This document shows, piece by piece, positions 11,031 to 22,189 of a stretch of 64,000 bases of DNA. Where the stretch lies: NCBI RefSeq assembly GCF_032452875.1, contig NC_083870.1:4402001-4466000 (forward strand), in the 5' to 3' direction. The DNA is from Bos javanicus. Taxonomy: Eukaryota > Chordata > Mammalia > Artiodactyla > Bovidae. The notes below the pieces were generated by a model. The model was not told the origin of the DNA, made no database searches, and was given only the letters and a program-made list of their open reading frames with translations. The translations under genes were made by a program, and so were the position numbers. The number at the start of each line of letters is the position of its first letter. Within the stretch, counting starts at the first letter, position 1.

Positions 11031-13054
11031 CTCTCAAAAGCACTAAATAATCTCAGAAAATGCAGCTCTCTCTAAAGTAAGCAGAAAGAAAATGCAATTT
11101 GGGATTTTTGTTTCTCCATTACATAAGGTGTTTTTACCTTGTAATTTATCAGCAAACATGCCCCTTAAACCTTCGCTGAGAATTTCAGTGTGTGGTTGAG
11201 ATGGCCTTGGTCAGGTTTTTGTCCTTGAGAACAGATTTTTAAATTAATAACTTAAGAAGCCATAAAATATGATTCAGCTAACTGAAACTATTCTCCAGGT
11301 ATACTCCCAGGAATATATTTCTCAAGGGAGATACACCCAATATAATGCTAAACAATTGCAAGGTATTATTATTTGCCCTAGCCTAGACTTTCCCACCAAC
11401 ATAGATGTGTAAATGGAGTTCCCTACCACATATCAGAGGAGTAAGAGGAAGGAAAAGGTTGGGAGGGAGTCCTGGAGGGCAGAGGGGCAGCAGGAGGCTC
11501 AGAGCATGAACACGGGGACTCCCGGGACAAGGCCCACAGCAGCAAGCCTCCCGAACTAAGCCCTGGGGACAACGCCAAGGACCGGCCTGGACGTGTTCAC
11601 ACACTGAATCACCCCACGTTTGGAGAGGAGCCATTGGAAAGTTTACTGGGAGTGACAGAGCAGCCGCTCTGGAGGCCAAATATAGAAAGAGAGTAAGACA
11701 GCCTTTCCAGCCCCATCCCACAGCTCACAAAACCGTATTCCACACGACACATCCTCAGTCTGTCATCTCAGAAGACTCCGGCGAGAAAGGTTTCCATGGT
11801 GCCCACCTGGAAGGCAACTCAGCCACCAAATACAATAACCCTCGGCCTCCCCAGCCTCCTGGCTCTTAAGCCCTGAGGCCTTTCCAGGTATTTCCAGCCA
11901 AGGGAAGCCAAATCTCAAAGTCAGGAGGGTGTTGTGGTTGTTCCCACAAGGCCTGCGGGCCCTCCCTCCCGCTCATTCTCCCACTTCACTTCTCCCCTCT
12001 TCTGACAGGTCATTTGTAAATGTCTCGCGGGTTTTATGCAGTTGTGGTGGGCACAATTAAATGCTGTTCCAACTAACAGAGTTCTTGTCCAGAAAACAAA
12101 AACCACACAAAAGTCAGTCTGGTGACCCTGGCCACGTCTAGCGACTGCCCCACATCACCACCTTGTCGATCCAATCAATGGGGTGGTGGTCAACTGTTAA
12201 TAAAGCTGGATAAAAACAAATTGATCACGAAAGGTCAATCTGGTACCTAACATTTAGAAGGTTGGCATTTGAGCTCTTGTCATCTGTGGGGAATCAACAC
12301 CATATAAAATAAGCAATATGCCACCTTTACAGAATCATTTGCCTGAAAGAAGGAAAAATTACTCCAGAAAAATAAATGCTATGTATATCAGTGTAGAGAA
12401 AATACGATATGGAGAAAAAAATAAGTTTTCTTTTTTAATGCCTTGTGATTATTTAGAAGATTATTCCAACCAGAAGTAGAAATAGAAGCAAAGTAGCCCC
12501 AGGGTAACCCAAAGATAGTTAATAAGAAAAGAAGTGAGTTTCAACTCAATTCTTTCAATTTCATACACAGTTTCTACATGCAGAAATTGTGTGTATAAAC
12601 TTCCTTTGACTACCTGGGAAATACACAGTTTTGAGGAGTCCTCACTCTCCTACAATAAAGGGAAAAGTTGAACAGGCTTACAGAGTTCAACTGACATGCC
12701 CAGGAGCGCCAGCCTAAGCCGCCAATAGGTTATGCCCTACCGAACCTGTTTATCATTACCATATGCATTATATTAAGGCCCAGTTTAGACCTGCAAGATG
12801 TGTGGGAAGCCCCTATTTTCATGAGGGGACTATATTTTAGAGGGTAAAAATGAAGACAGAGCCAAGTGGAAGAAGTGACCCTTCGTCAATCCATCGGCAA
12901 AAATCAATGGCCTGGACAGGAATAAGAGTTACAAGTCAACAGACACAGACAGAATGAGGAAGGAGGGAGTGAGGGGGGAGTCGAGAGGAAAAAAGTCAGA
13001 CAAAAAACGAGCAACAGAAGACAAGACAGGCTTCGAGGGGCTGACCCGACTGTG
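11031..13054. other. Unique non-coding sequence
   Basis: About 2 kb. 11440-11640 and 11860-12010 are GC-richer but have few CpGs. No gene or clear repeat recognised. Confidence 0.45.
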
Positions 13055-13190
13055 TGGACCTAGCATTCAGAGGGCAGCATGGGTAGGTGCTGGATCTGGA
13101 GAACAGGCCTTCATCATAAAATATGTCCGTGTCCTTGGTCAAGTCGCTTCGTCACTCTTTGCATCACTTTACTCATGCATTCTCTAAATT
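13055..13190 (+). mobile_element. MIR-like SINE fragment
   Basis: ccgtgtccttggtcaagtcg and a following actcat stretch resemble the MIR core. Strongly diverged. Confidence 0.5.
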
Positions 13191-14293
13191 TCTCTCCATT
13201 CTCTTTTCCTGTCCTTGCACACATATGGAAGGCCCAATCTTTGGAGGCCCTTATGCGCAGAACAGAATTACATCTTGCTTCCTAGTGTGGGCAAAGAATT
13301 GTGTTTGGTTTCTTCAATTCTATGCTCCGCCCCTCCCCCTGCGATTAGACACCGCACAGAAATATTCTAGGAAGGGCATCCCTGGGAGTTGATGATGAAG
13401 TTTACCTCTAGCAAGGCCATGAGGCCATGCCAGGTCTTCCCAGGTTCTGGGTACCCCATGGGAGCACCACCCTAGGCTCCAGGAGAAGAGAAAGAACTCC
13501 AAGGGGCCCTCTAGCTGCAGCCCCCCAGTAAACAGCCCATGCTCTGGAGTCATCCCCCCTCAGACTGACCCTAACATGCACTTTGATTTGTTTCTGCCCT
13601 CACCAAACATGCAGGTGAGACAAAGGAATGTATAATGTTATTACCACAAAGCACTTGTTTGTTTTATTAAGATATGGAGCATTAGCTACCTAGCAGACAT
13701 TGAGATGACTGCTGGAGCTGCTATGGGAGACCTCAGGGGCTCCCACCTACACACACGCACAGAGCAGGACAGTGGCACAGTGACCACCCCCCAAGCCCCG
13801 CACTGGCTCCAAGGACTCCCAGGAGAAGGCTGGGGAAGGTAAGAAGTGCTTTCCAGCACCTCTGATAATGGTGCTGGTCCTTGAAGGAGGGAGAAAAGTT
13901 TGCCAGGTGGTGTGGAATGCAGGGAAGGCCTACAAGGCAGAGGACACAGCACAACCGCTGAGCATCACAGGAGTGGGACCTGTTCTGAGAACAGTGACAA
14001 TTCAGTGCCACTGGGATAAGATGCATTCCTTGGCAGTCCAATGTGGCTCTCAGCATAAATGTCTAGGCGACAGCCTGGGATGGCTTGTCTACAGGGATGG
14101 TGACAAGGCATTCAGGGTCAAACACTGGAACACAAGGCCTGAACATGAGCCACTTCAACCTTTAAGACTCACACAGAAAGAGAAACTTAGGTACAGAAGA
14201 TATTAATATAGTTGTAATCTGTCAAAATTTTTCTAGAAGGAATTTTTAATGGAAATTCCTCTACAGTGGTCCCTACATGCCAAGGACAGTTCT
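13191..14293. other. Unique non-coding sequence
   Basis: No recognisable gene or repeat; several overlapping random frames. Confidence 0.45.
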
Positions 14294-14668
14294 CAGTTCA
14301 GTTCAGTTGCTCAGTCATGTCTGATTCTTTGTGACCCCAAGGACTGCAGCATGCCACGTTTCCATGTCCATCATCAACTTCCGCAGCTTGCTCAAACTCA
14401 TGTCCATGGAATCGGTGATGCCATCCAACCATCTCATACTCTGTTGTCCCCTTCTCTTCCTGCCTTCAATCCTGCCCAGCATCAGGGTCTTTTCTAACGA
14501 GTCAGTTATTTGCAGCAGGTGGCCGGAGTATTGGTTTCAGCTTCAGCATCAGTCCTTTCAATGAATATTCAGGACTGATTTCCTTCAGGATGGGCTGGTT
14601 TGACCTCCTCGCAGTCCAAGGGACTCTCAAGAGTCCTCTCCAACACCACAGCATGAATTCTTTGGTGC

Positions 14669-15190
14669 TCAGCTTTCCTTGGGGTCGCACAGAGTCAGAC
14701 ACGACTGAAGCGACTTAGCAGCAACAGCAGCTTTCTTTATAGTCCAATTCTCACATCCATACAGGACTCCTGGAAAAAACCTAGCTTTGACTAGATGGAC
14801 CTTTCTTGGCAAAGCAACGTCTCTGCTTTTTAATATGCTGTCTCGGTTAGTCATAGCTTTTCTTCCAAGGAACAAGCATCTTTTAATTTCATGGCTGCAG
14901 TCAACATCTGCAGTGAGTTTGGAGCACCAAAAAATAAAGTCTGTCACTGTTTTCATTGTTGCCCCATCTATTTGCCATGAAGTGACGGGACCAGGTGCCA
15001 TGATCTTAGCTTTCTGAATGCTGAGTTTTAAGCCAACTTTTTCACTCTCCTCTTTCACTTTCAACAAGAGGCTCTTTATTTCTTCACTTTCTGCCATAAG
15101 GGTGGTGTCATCTGCATATCTGAGATTATTGATATTTCTTGCAGCAATCTTGATTCCAGCTTGTGCTTCATCCAGCCCAGCATTCCGCAT
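14669..15190 (-). pseudogene. BovB reverse-transcriptase remnant (copy B)
   Basis: Partial RT palm and thumb. The YADD catalytic box is at 15107-15118, followed by DTTLMAESEE and the conserved KSLLLKVKEESEKVGLKL stretch. Frame breaks and the SINE insertion at 14678 disrupt the C-terminal part. Motifs upstream of C are absent. Non-functional. Confidence 0.9.
14678..14727 (+). mobile_element. 50-bp Bov-A2 SINE 3' end inserted into BovB
   Basis: Only the last ~50 bp of a Bov-A2 unit (gtcgcacagagtcagacacg, then gactgaagcgacttagca and gcaacag). It is flanked by the duplication cagctttc at 14670-14677 and 14728-14735. BovB copies A and C show this target as a single copy, so the insertion is unambiguous. 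Confidence 0.9.
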
Positions 15191-15266
15191 GATGTACTCT
15201 GCTTATTTAACCTATACATGTACTCTGTACATAAGTTATATATGTACTCTGCATATAAATTAAATA
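15191..15266. repeat. ~25-bp unit triplicated at the end of BovB copy B
   Basis: atgtactctg occurs at 15192-15201, 15218-15227 and 15242-15251, each followed by a variant of an AT-rich spacer. BovB consensus has one. Confidence 0.85.
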
Positions 15267-15267
15267 A

Positions 15268-15702
15268 CACCCAAGATGGCACAGTAGAACATGCACTCAC
15301 CTTCTCCTGTGAGAACTCCAAAATTACCACTCATTGCTGAACAACCATTGACAGGAGAATGTTGGATCCCACCAAAAAAAGATACCCCGCATCCAAAGGC
15401 AAAGCAGAAACCCCAGCAAGATGGTAGGAGAGGTGAAATAGCATTTAGAATCAAACCTCATATCCGCCAGAGATGCTCGGAGGACGCAAACAAAACCTTG
15501 TGCACAGCAGCAGACCCCACAGAGACCGAGCCAGACCCGCCTTTGAGTGTTTGAGTGTCTCCTGTGCAGGTGCGGGTCAGCAGTGGGCACTGCAGGGGCA
15601 GGGGCTCTGGGTGCAGCAGACCTGGGTGTGGCATAAGCCCTCTTGGAGGGCGTCGCCATTAAGCCCACCATAGAGCCGCCAAACTTACACAGGACTGAGG
15701 AC
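15268..15702 (+). mobile_element. Ruminant L1 5'-UTR-like fragment
   Basis: The text matches my memory of the ruminant L1 5' end: ccaagatggcacagtagaac, caccttctcctgtgagaac, gctgaacaaccattgacagg, aaaaaagataccccgcatcc, then a GC-rich part with gagtgtctcctgtgcaggtg. Only the 5' portion is present; nothing of the L1 ORFs follows. Sense strand is plus, so its 5' end abuts the truncated 5' end of BovB copy B. Confidence 0.65.
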
Positions 15703-15711
15703 AGTTCTAAG

Positions 15712-15895
15712 CAGTACATTAACTCATTTAATCTGCTCAGTAACCATAGATCTGTCCTTCCTCCTGTTTAACAGATCGGGCACTCGGAGGTCGATCTTGT
15801 TCAAGCTTAATACGCCAGTTAATAACACGGCCAGGATTGGAAAGTAGAGTTGGAGTGTAACTCCAGTGCTCTTAACTGCAGTGCTTGACCACCTC
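15712..15895 (-). mobile_element. MIR SINE
   Basis: Reverse-oriented MIR: cattaactcatttaatctg, then gcactcggaggtcgatcttg and an acacggccaggattgg stretch. Confidence 0.65.
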
Positions 15896-17460
15896 TCGTG
15901 AGGCACTGGTTAACATGCTCACCTCCAGAAGGTGAGAGGGAAAGGGTAGAGGGGGACACAGGTGGTCTGCACTGGGAGCACAGCGTAGGGCAGTGCTCCC
16001 AGCGAGTAAATATAAATATAGAAATGGGACAATTCCGAAAATTTTAAGATACAGGTAGTGTCCACCAAAAGACCACAGTCAAGGCTTAAGGGGAAGGAGT
16101 ACAAGGGGCCCAGAGGCCCATCAGCTCTCTGTCAGCCTCCCTTTCCAAGCTCCCAGCCACGCCGAACAGCACCAGCCCAAGCCCAGCAGAGGAACCAGGG
16201 TGGTGAGAGGCAGCTGAACTGAAGACAAACTCAGTTACATGAAAGTCCCCCAAGGTCCTGCTTTCCTCTCTATTGTCACTTTCTGGCGCAGGCTCGGCTG
16301 CTGCAGCCACCCAATGGCAATGCACTGGAGATCAAGACAACAATGGCTCTCAGCAAGACAGCTCTGAAAGGGGCAGCTGCCAGGCTTCTTGCCACAGGAG
16401 CACTGCCCAATAGCAAAAGGTTGGCTCAGGCACCCGGAAGTGGAAGATCCACGCACACAAAAGGTCGTTCTCCTCACTGCCAACTCCAGTGCACACCCCG
16501 CTCTCTCTCCTACCTCCACCTTCTTGATCTAGGAGCCCATATATTAGAGTATGCCACGGATCATTTCAGCAAAAATCAACCAGCACTCTTCTGACCTGGG
16601 GCAAAAAATTCCCTCATTGAGATCCTGAAAAATAACATTACATCATGTTGCCCGTGTCAAGTTTATAAATGGGCCAAGGGGAGGCTGGGGTGTAACCTGA
16701 CACTATCAAAACACAAGCCCTCAGAGAAGAAAGAAGGCCATTGTTGCAGGCTGTCAGCCCTCCTCTTGCTGGAGGTAAAGTGAGATGCAAGAAATGTAAG
16801 TGGGAGGCCATGCATAGCCTTGTTCCCTATCTCCTAAGAAATCAGGCAGACTCCCTGCAAAACGGGGCTGTCCCCACTTCCTATGAGGTATGTCGCCTTC
16901 CTTTCTGATGGTGGATGAGCTTAGTAAGTTTTATTCCTAGGCCCCAAAGCAAAGAAGCATTTAGGTAAGATAGTGAAGTCCAGGGGCTGCTTTTTTTTTG
17001 GTGGGGGGAAGGGAGCGCAGGACTCACATCTCTTTAACAGACAATCCAGGGGAAACAGAGTCCCAGTGAATGTGTGTCCACAAAAGTAACACAAACATGT
17101 GGATATGGCCAGAAGTTAGAGAAAAAATACTGACCCCAAGAAAGGTCAAGTGAATATCCAATCATAAAGCAAGAAATTCTGAAATGTGAAAAAGGAAAAA
17201 AAGGCATTTCAAAGTGAAGGACGGGGGTTCGGAGCAGGAGACAATAAAGAGACAAAAAAAAAAAAAGAATGTGGGGAGGATTATAGAGCTGAGACAGACA
17301 CAGAACCAGCCAAAAGACAAAGTGTTGGCACGAAGATTAAAAACAGTTTAATGGATAAAAGAAGCAAAGGATTTATGGTGAGAGAAAGCTCAGAAAATAG
17401 AAAGCGAGACAAATGTAAGCCAGCCTGAGTGGAGACAGAATTCTGCTGGTCGAACATTTC
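15896..17460. other. Unique non-coding sequence
   Basis: No gene recognised. A T8-G-rich run is at 16991-17011 and an A13 run near 17258. 17170-17430 is purine-rich. Confidence 0.45.
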
Positions 17461-17625
17461 ATTTGATTTTCTCTTTCCTTTCTTCCCAGCTCAGCCTGGA
17501 AGCGCCGGGAAGCATGCAAATGTGCTACCGCGGCAGAAGGCTGTGGTCGTCCAGGACAACGGGCCTACGGGCCACCGGTGAACCGGAGAACGCGAGGACA
17601 CAGCGCCCAACTGATCACTTGTATT
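17461..17625 (+). other. CpG-enriched segment behind an acceptor-like site
   Basis: A pyrimidine tract (17466-17487) ends in CAG at 17487-17489, a good 3' splice-site shape. About a dozen CpGs follow in 130 bp. A perfect octamer ATGCAAAT lies at 17514-17521. A weak GTGAAC donor-like site is at 17578. Could be an alternative exon or a regulatory element; no homologous protein recognised. Confidence 0.3.
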
Positions 17626-18385
17626 TCTGCTGGTTTTCTGCTTGCTTCCACCAAATTGTTGCTAATCCTATCATCACTCTACCAGGAATTTAACCTCTTA
17701 CAAAAGTTCTCCCCACCCACCCCCCGTGCCTTCTGGGCTTAATTCACCATCAATTAAGAAATCAGGCCACGGGGACCACTGGGTTCCCGATTGCTAAACT
17801 CTGCTTTTATGTTACCCCCACCCCATTTTCTTTGGAACACAACAGGCACCCCCTCAACTAAACTGAAATGGTGCCCCATGGCTCAAGTGCACCGCCCTTC
17901 AAAAGAGCTTTCCCACTGAGCCTGGAACCAGCCCCCTCCCTGGTTCAAAGAGGAGAAGGGGGAGGGGCCCGGACCACCCTCCAAGCACAGAGCTTGCATT
18001 TCCCTCACAATTCCAGTCCCTCAAGTCTCTTTCTTTTTTCAGCGGGGAGACTGTTATTGGCGCCAGAGTGTGATGCATTAAGGCTTGCTGGCTGACTGCA
18101 AGCGGAGACACATGGGGGCAGAGGAGGCAGCTGAGGTGGCAGCCACCACTCGCCTCAGCACAGAACCCGACGGGACAAAAGAGCCGCAGAGACACAGAAG
18201 GTGGGGGCTTTGGACAGAGGGCGTCCGTGAACTTGCACCAACCCTTTGGTGGAGCAGGTGCCCCCGTGAGATTTTCTTCTCTGCTGAAGATGCCCATACA
18301 CTAACTTCCTCTGCTTCTTTTGCCATATTCCCCAATTAAATTATTTGACACATTTCACTGAGTAGAACAGACAGCCGACTAAGTC
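17626..18385. other. Unique, moderately GC-rich sequence
   Basis: No gene recognised; no clear repeats. Scattered CpGs continue from the preceding segment up to about 18300. Confidence 0.4.
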
Positions 18386-18450
18386 ACTGGCTTAGGTGCT
18401 GGGAATACAGTGATCGGCAAAATCAGAGCGGTCTTCACCCCTGAAACTTG
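18386..18450 (-). mobile_element. L2 LINE 3' fragment
   Basis: taggtgctgggaatacagtg followed by atcggcaaaatcagagc is reverse-oriented L2-like. Confidence 0.5.
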
Positions 18451-19424
18451 TTTGCCTTCCTTTTCTCTCCCCCAAGTCTAAGGTTCTTACCAAACTCAAC
18501 AGAAAAGTTTTAGGTGGTTTCAGGTAAGCATGCGGTATTGCTCTTCAGGTAAATCCTGACCAGATACTGAGATTCTAGCAGATTCTAGCAGATACTGAGA
18601 ATCTCAGAGTACCCAGGAAAGTGGTAGATGGGAAGATCTCAAGGAACAGAGGGAGAGAAAGGGAATTTGGTGGGGGGATGGAAAAGGAAAGGAAGGATGC
18701 AGGTGGGATCTACCTCCACATTTTTTTAGATCCTTATATATGTCCTGCCAAGCTTCTATCCCCTCAGGGATAATGTCTCTGATTATCAGGAAGAAAGCAC
18801 TGATCCAAAAAAAAAAAAATCTGCCTAACATGCTAAAGTATGACAGGGTTATAAGGAAAGGCCACATCCCATCAACCCCTCAATTTTGTGTTCTTAGAGA
18901 CTTTGGTTTCTGGGTCTGAACGTCTCACTTTCTCAGAAAAAAAAAAAAAATTAGTGCTAAGAAAGGCCTACTGAAAAGTCTGACACCTCTGTCCCCTAAT
19001 TTATTTCCTCATTAATGAGTAAAAGGGGGATTTATTGTTTGAAACAATGTCTGTTTCATATCAACTCTTTTCCCTTGTTTTTCCCCCCAGACAGTGGAGC
19101 TCCAATGAGACCCAAAGCAGATGTTTTATATTTCAGGAGAGAGCAGTCTCCCCCAAGTCCTGAAAGATTCCTGGAATTCTTATACTTAACAAAAATTAGC
19201 TACAGAGAAAGAATCATGAATCATGACTTGGGAGTCCACAAAGCCTCTGGGCGCCCATAGTGTATTCCCTCCTCCTACCCACCACCCCAAATGCTGCCTG
19301 TCACCCATGGGGTTTCATGGGAAAACCCCTCTGAAAAATGAGGCATCTGCCCTACGAGCAGACCTGGATATCTGATCACAGAAGTCAACCCCTCTGCTAT
19401 AATCCCAAGAGCTAGAAGTGGAAG
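18451..19424. other. Unique sequence with homopolymer runs
   Basis: A short local duplication is at 18562-18610. A-runs are near 18808 and 18938. An acceptor-like pyrimidine tract ends at 19090. No gene recognised. Confidence 0.45.
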
Positions 19425-19600
19425 TCAGACCTGTTTTCCACTCTTGCTTCAGTCTTGGCTTTGTTAATCATTCCAGAAATATGCACCTCTATTACCTCAT
19501 CTGTCCAACAGAGGTAACAACATTTGACCTCTCACATTTGTTGGAATCGTGCAAAGATGAAGTGAGATGCAAGTGCGCTCTAATAAGTTAAATCCTTATA
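19425..19600 (+). mobile_element. MIR SINE
   Basis: cattaccagaaatatgcacc-like MIR core near 19475, then tacctcatctgtccaacaga and aggtaacaacatttgacctc. Diverged. Confidence 0.5.
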
Positions 19601-19795
19601 AAGCAAACAGTATTTGTATTAAAATCATTGACATCTGGCATTGCGTTTACAAGGACTTTGGGTTAACTAGTACACTTCTGCACCAGTGAGTAGGATTAAC
19701 AGGCACACAATTCTCAAAAGGCTACCCAACCCCAGTCACGTCTCTTTATCACTGCTGGTAAAGGCTGCTGCGTTGCAAGCCTTTAACCATTCTAC

Positions 19796-19880
19796 ATTTA
19801 TTCAATAAACATTTATTGAGCGCCTGGCACGGTGCTTGGCACATGCTGGAGGCTCAGTAAATGGTTGCTGAATAATGAAT
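19796..19880. mobile_element. L2 3'-end in inverted arrangement
   Basis: The left arm ttcaataaacatttattgag is an antisense L2 terminus. The right arm (ctcagtaaatggttgctgaa, followed by tgaatgaatga) is a sense L2 terminus. Both share the central gcgcctggcac. Confidence 0.55.
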
Positions 19881-20049
19881 GAATGAGTGCCTAATGCAGA
19901 GATGAAGAAGACATGGCAGGCTGCCACCGCTCTCTGATCCTGAACCCATATCTGAAATCATTAATGGATTAAGGCGCGCTTCTCTGAAGATCCTGGACTT
20001 GGCGCAGAATTCTCAGCTTTGGCATAGGAAATGAAACCTCTTTGCCATT

Positions 20050-20165
20050 CCTGACCTAGGCACAAAGACAAAGCACATTTTAACCCTGCTTTCACGGAGC
20101 TCCTCAACAGGGAAAAGGCAGTAACAGACAAATGTAACACAGTATATGTTAAGAGAGAAATATTA
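20050..20165 (-). mobile_element. L2 LINE fragment
   Basis: ccctgctttcacggagctcc followed by cagtaacagacaaatgta matches antisense L2. Confidence 0.55.
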
Positions 20166-20189
20166 AGAGCCCAAAAGAAGGTCATGGCA

Positions 20190-20650
20190 CAATGATATGG
20201 ATGAACTTAAGAGTTCTCAAACTTGCCTTGCCTTTTAAGATGCCACTCCCTCCAGGTTTTTCTTCTATATCTCCGATAGTCCTTTCCTCACTCCCTTTCC
20301 AATTTCCATACTTTGGCATTCTCGGGGTTCTGCTCCTGCTCTGGTCCTCTCTGATTCTGTATAGGCTCTCTGGGATCATCATGTTCCCTCTCTTAACTTC
20401 AATTGCCATATATATGCTGATTACACCCAAATTTATGTCCCTAGCCCAGGCCTTTCCAAAGCTTCAGACATGTATTTCCAAAAGCCTCCTACATATCCAC
20501 TTGAATACCAACAGGTTACTCAACTCCTAACTCATGAACTCTCTTTCCCCTACCCATCCTTAGCACCTCTGTTCCACCTCTCATATTCCTGGTATCCTTC
20601 AATAGGTCTCAAGTCTTCTAAACTATAAATTCTTAGCTTGGCTAATCTGA
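20190..20650 (+). mobile_element. Ancient LINE-like repeat, family uncertain (L2-like)
   Basis: The phrases tatgctgattacacccaaat and ccagcccaggcctttcc recur in many mammalian genomes in an old interspersed repeat. I cannot name the family with confidence. No intact frame. Confidence 0.4.
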
Positions 20651-20974
20651 CACTGTGATGGACCAAGTCTCTGGCAATAAAAGTCATATGGCTCTAAGCC
20701 CCCCGCCCATGATGTACATTCAGCCTGGTATATACCCCAGACCCCCCCTACACCTGTGCATTCTTCAACATCCAGAAACCCAACTCCAGGGTCACTGGGA
20801 ATACTTTCCCAATACCTCATGGCAGAGTTAGTTATGTCATCCTAACAAAGGAATGAGTTTATAAGATTCTGAAATTTCTCTCTCATCAAAAAACTTATAA
20901 GGCAGGATGTTTATGCAATCAAGTTTATGCAAATTTTGCAAGTATCATCTGTTTCCTTGTACAAATAAAGTATT

Positions 20975-21130
20975 AACTGTTTCATTTATTTAATAGATAG
21001 GAAGTCTTTGCCATGTGGCAAGGCATGTTCTAGGTGCTAAGAATAGAGCAATAAGACAAAGTCTCTGCTATCAAGGATTTTATATTCCAGTGGGAAACAC
21101 AGACGGTAAGAAAATACAATATCAGATTAC
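20975..21130 (-). mobile_element. L2 LINE fragment
   Basis: ttctaggtgctaagaataga, then gtctctgctatcaaggattt and tatattccagtggga follow antisense L2. Confidence 0.65.
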
Positions 21131-21660
21131 CATACACCATAAATTTATTACAGAACTTACCTATTAGAGAAGATGGAAGATGAGACTTGTTTTAAATATA
21201 CACAAAAATTATAACTCTTGAATAATGAAAAATAACTTAAATCCCTTAAAGCTGAAAGAAATTAGTGTCACCCTGCCTACGCTCTTCTTCATAGTCACCA
21301 TCATCCACATGTTTATTGTTATTAAAAGAACACAGTGCAATGACAGTTAATCTTCCCAGTCCAGGGCGATTAGAGGGAAGGCATGAATTACTACAAGTAT
21401 CTGAATTTAAAGAATTTTAGTGAAAAATAAATTTTTTAACTTTATAAGACATGATTACTAATTGTTAATAAACTGTTTCCACAAAAAGGCACCATCAGAC
21501 ATACTTTTTTTGAATAGAGTACTTATTGGCATTGGTATGCAAATACATATCATTCCCTTCACGTAAGCTTTAAAAGTTTATTACTTTGAACTGGCTATAT
21601 AGTCCCTTGAGCAATCTCGAGTATCTAAACTCAGCACCCTAAACTTTAAATGCTCAACAT
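21131..21660. other. Unique AT-rich sequence
   Basis: Nothing recognised. Confidence 0.5.
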
Positions 21661-21669
21661 ATATTTATT

Positions 21670-21869
21670 GGGCTTCCCTGGTGGCTCAGACGATAAAAAA
21701 TCTGCCTGCAATACCGGAGACCTGGGTTCGATCCCTGGGTTGGGAGGATTCCCTGGAGGAGAGCAAGGCAATCTACTCTAGTACTCTTGCTTGGAGAAGC
21801 CCCATGGATAGAGGTGCCTGGTGGTCCATGGAGTCACAAGGAGTCAGACACAACTGAGCGACTAAGCAC
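21670..21869 (+). mobile_element. Bov-tA SINE with 9-bp duplication
   Basis: Full-length copy from gggcttccctggtggctcag to gcgactaagc. Flanked by atatttatt at 21661-21669 and 21870-21878. Confidence 0.96.
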
Positions 21870-21878
21870 ATATTTATT

Positions 21879-22189
21879 AATTTAATTATATTATTTATAT
21901 GCTTGATCAACTGTTTTGTTTTTTTTTTAATGGGAAGGCTTTCACAAATCACCAAATATTTTAAACACTGGAGTTGGAATTGATAAGACGGTTATGCCTA
22001 ACATGAAAGAAGAGGAAAAACTAAATTCGAGAGTAAATGAAACTTGAGTTCCTTGGGGCTTAAACTCACATTCCAAAAGACTGGTTCATCTGCTTTAGGA
22101 CAACTCAACTCTGTTACAGTCTTGGAAGCTCTGTTGTAGAATGTCAGAGGACCAAAAGTCATCTTTCTCCAAAACAACAAAAGCATTTT
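21879..22189. other. Unique AT-rich sequence
   Basis: Nothing recognised apart from a T9 run near 21921. Confidence 0.45.

Larger units (their letters stand above)
14294..15267 (-). mobile_element. BovB LINE, 5'-truncated, copy B (with nested SINE end)
   Basis: Reverse-oriented BovB 3' part of about 0.9 kb, starting with cagttcagttcagttgctca at its 3' terminus. It is interrupted at 14678-14727 by a SINE end. The 5' side shows a triplicated stretch (15191-15266) and then abuts an L1-like segment. More diverged than copy A. Confidence 0.93.

Noticed and set aside
19060..19260. Acceptor-like tract ending at 19090 followed by an open frame
   Set aside because: No convincing donor downstream and no recognised protein; such tracts are common by chance.
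21670..21735. tRNA-like heads of Bov-tA SINEs as functional tRNA genes
   Set aside because: They lack a proper anticodon arm and acceptor pairing and are fused to the BovA body.
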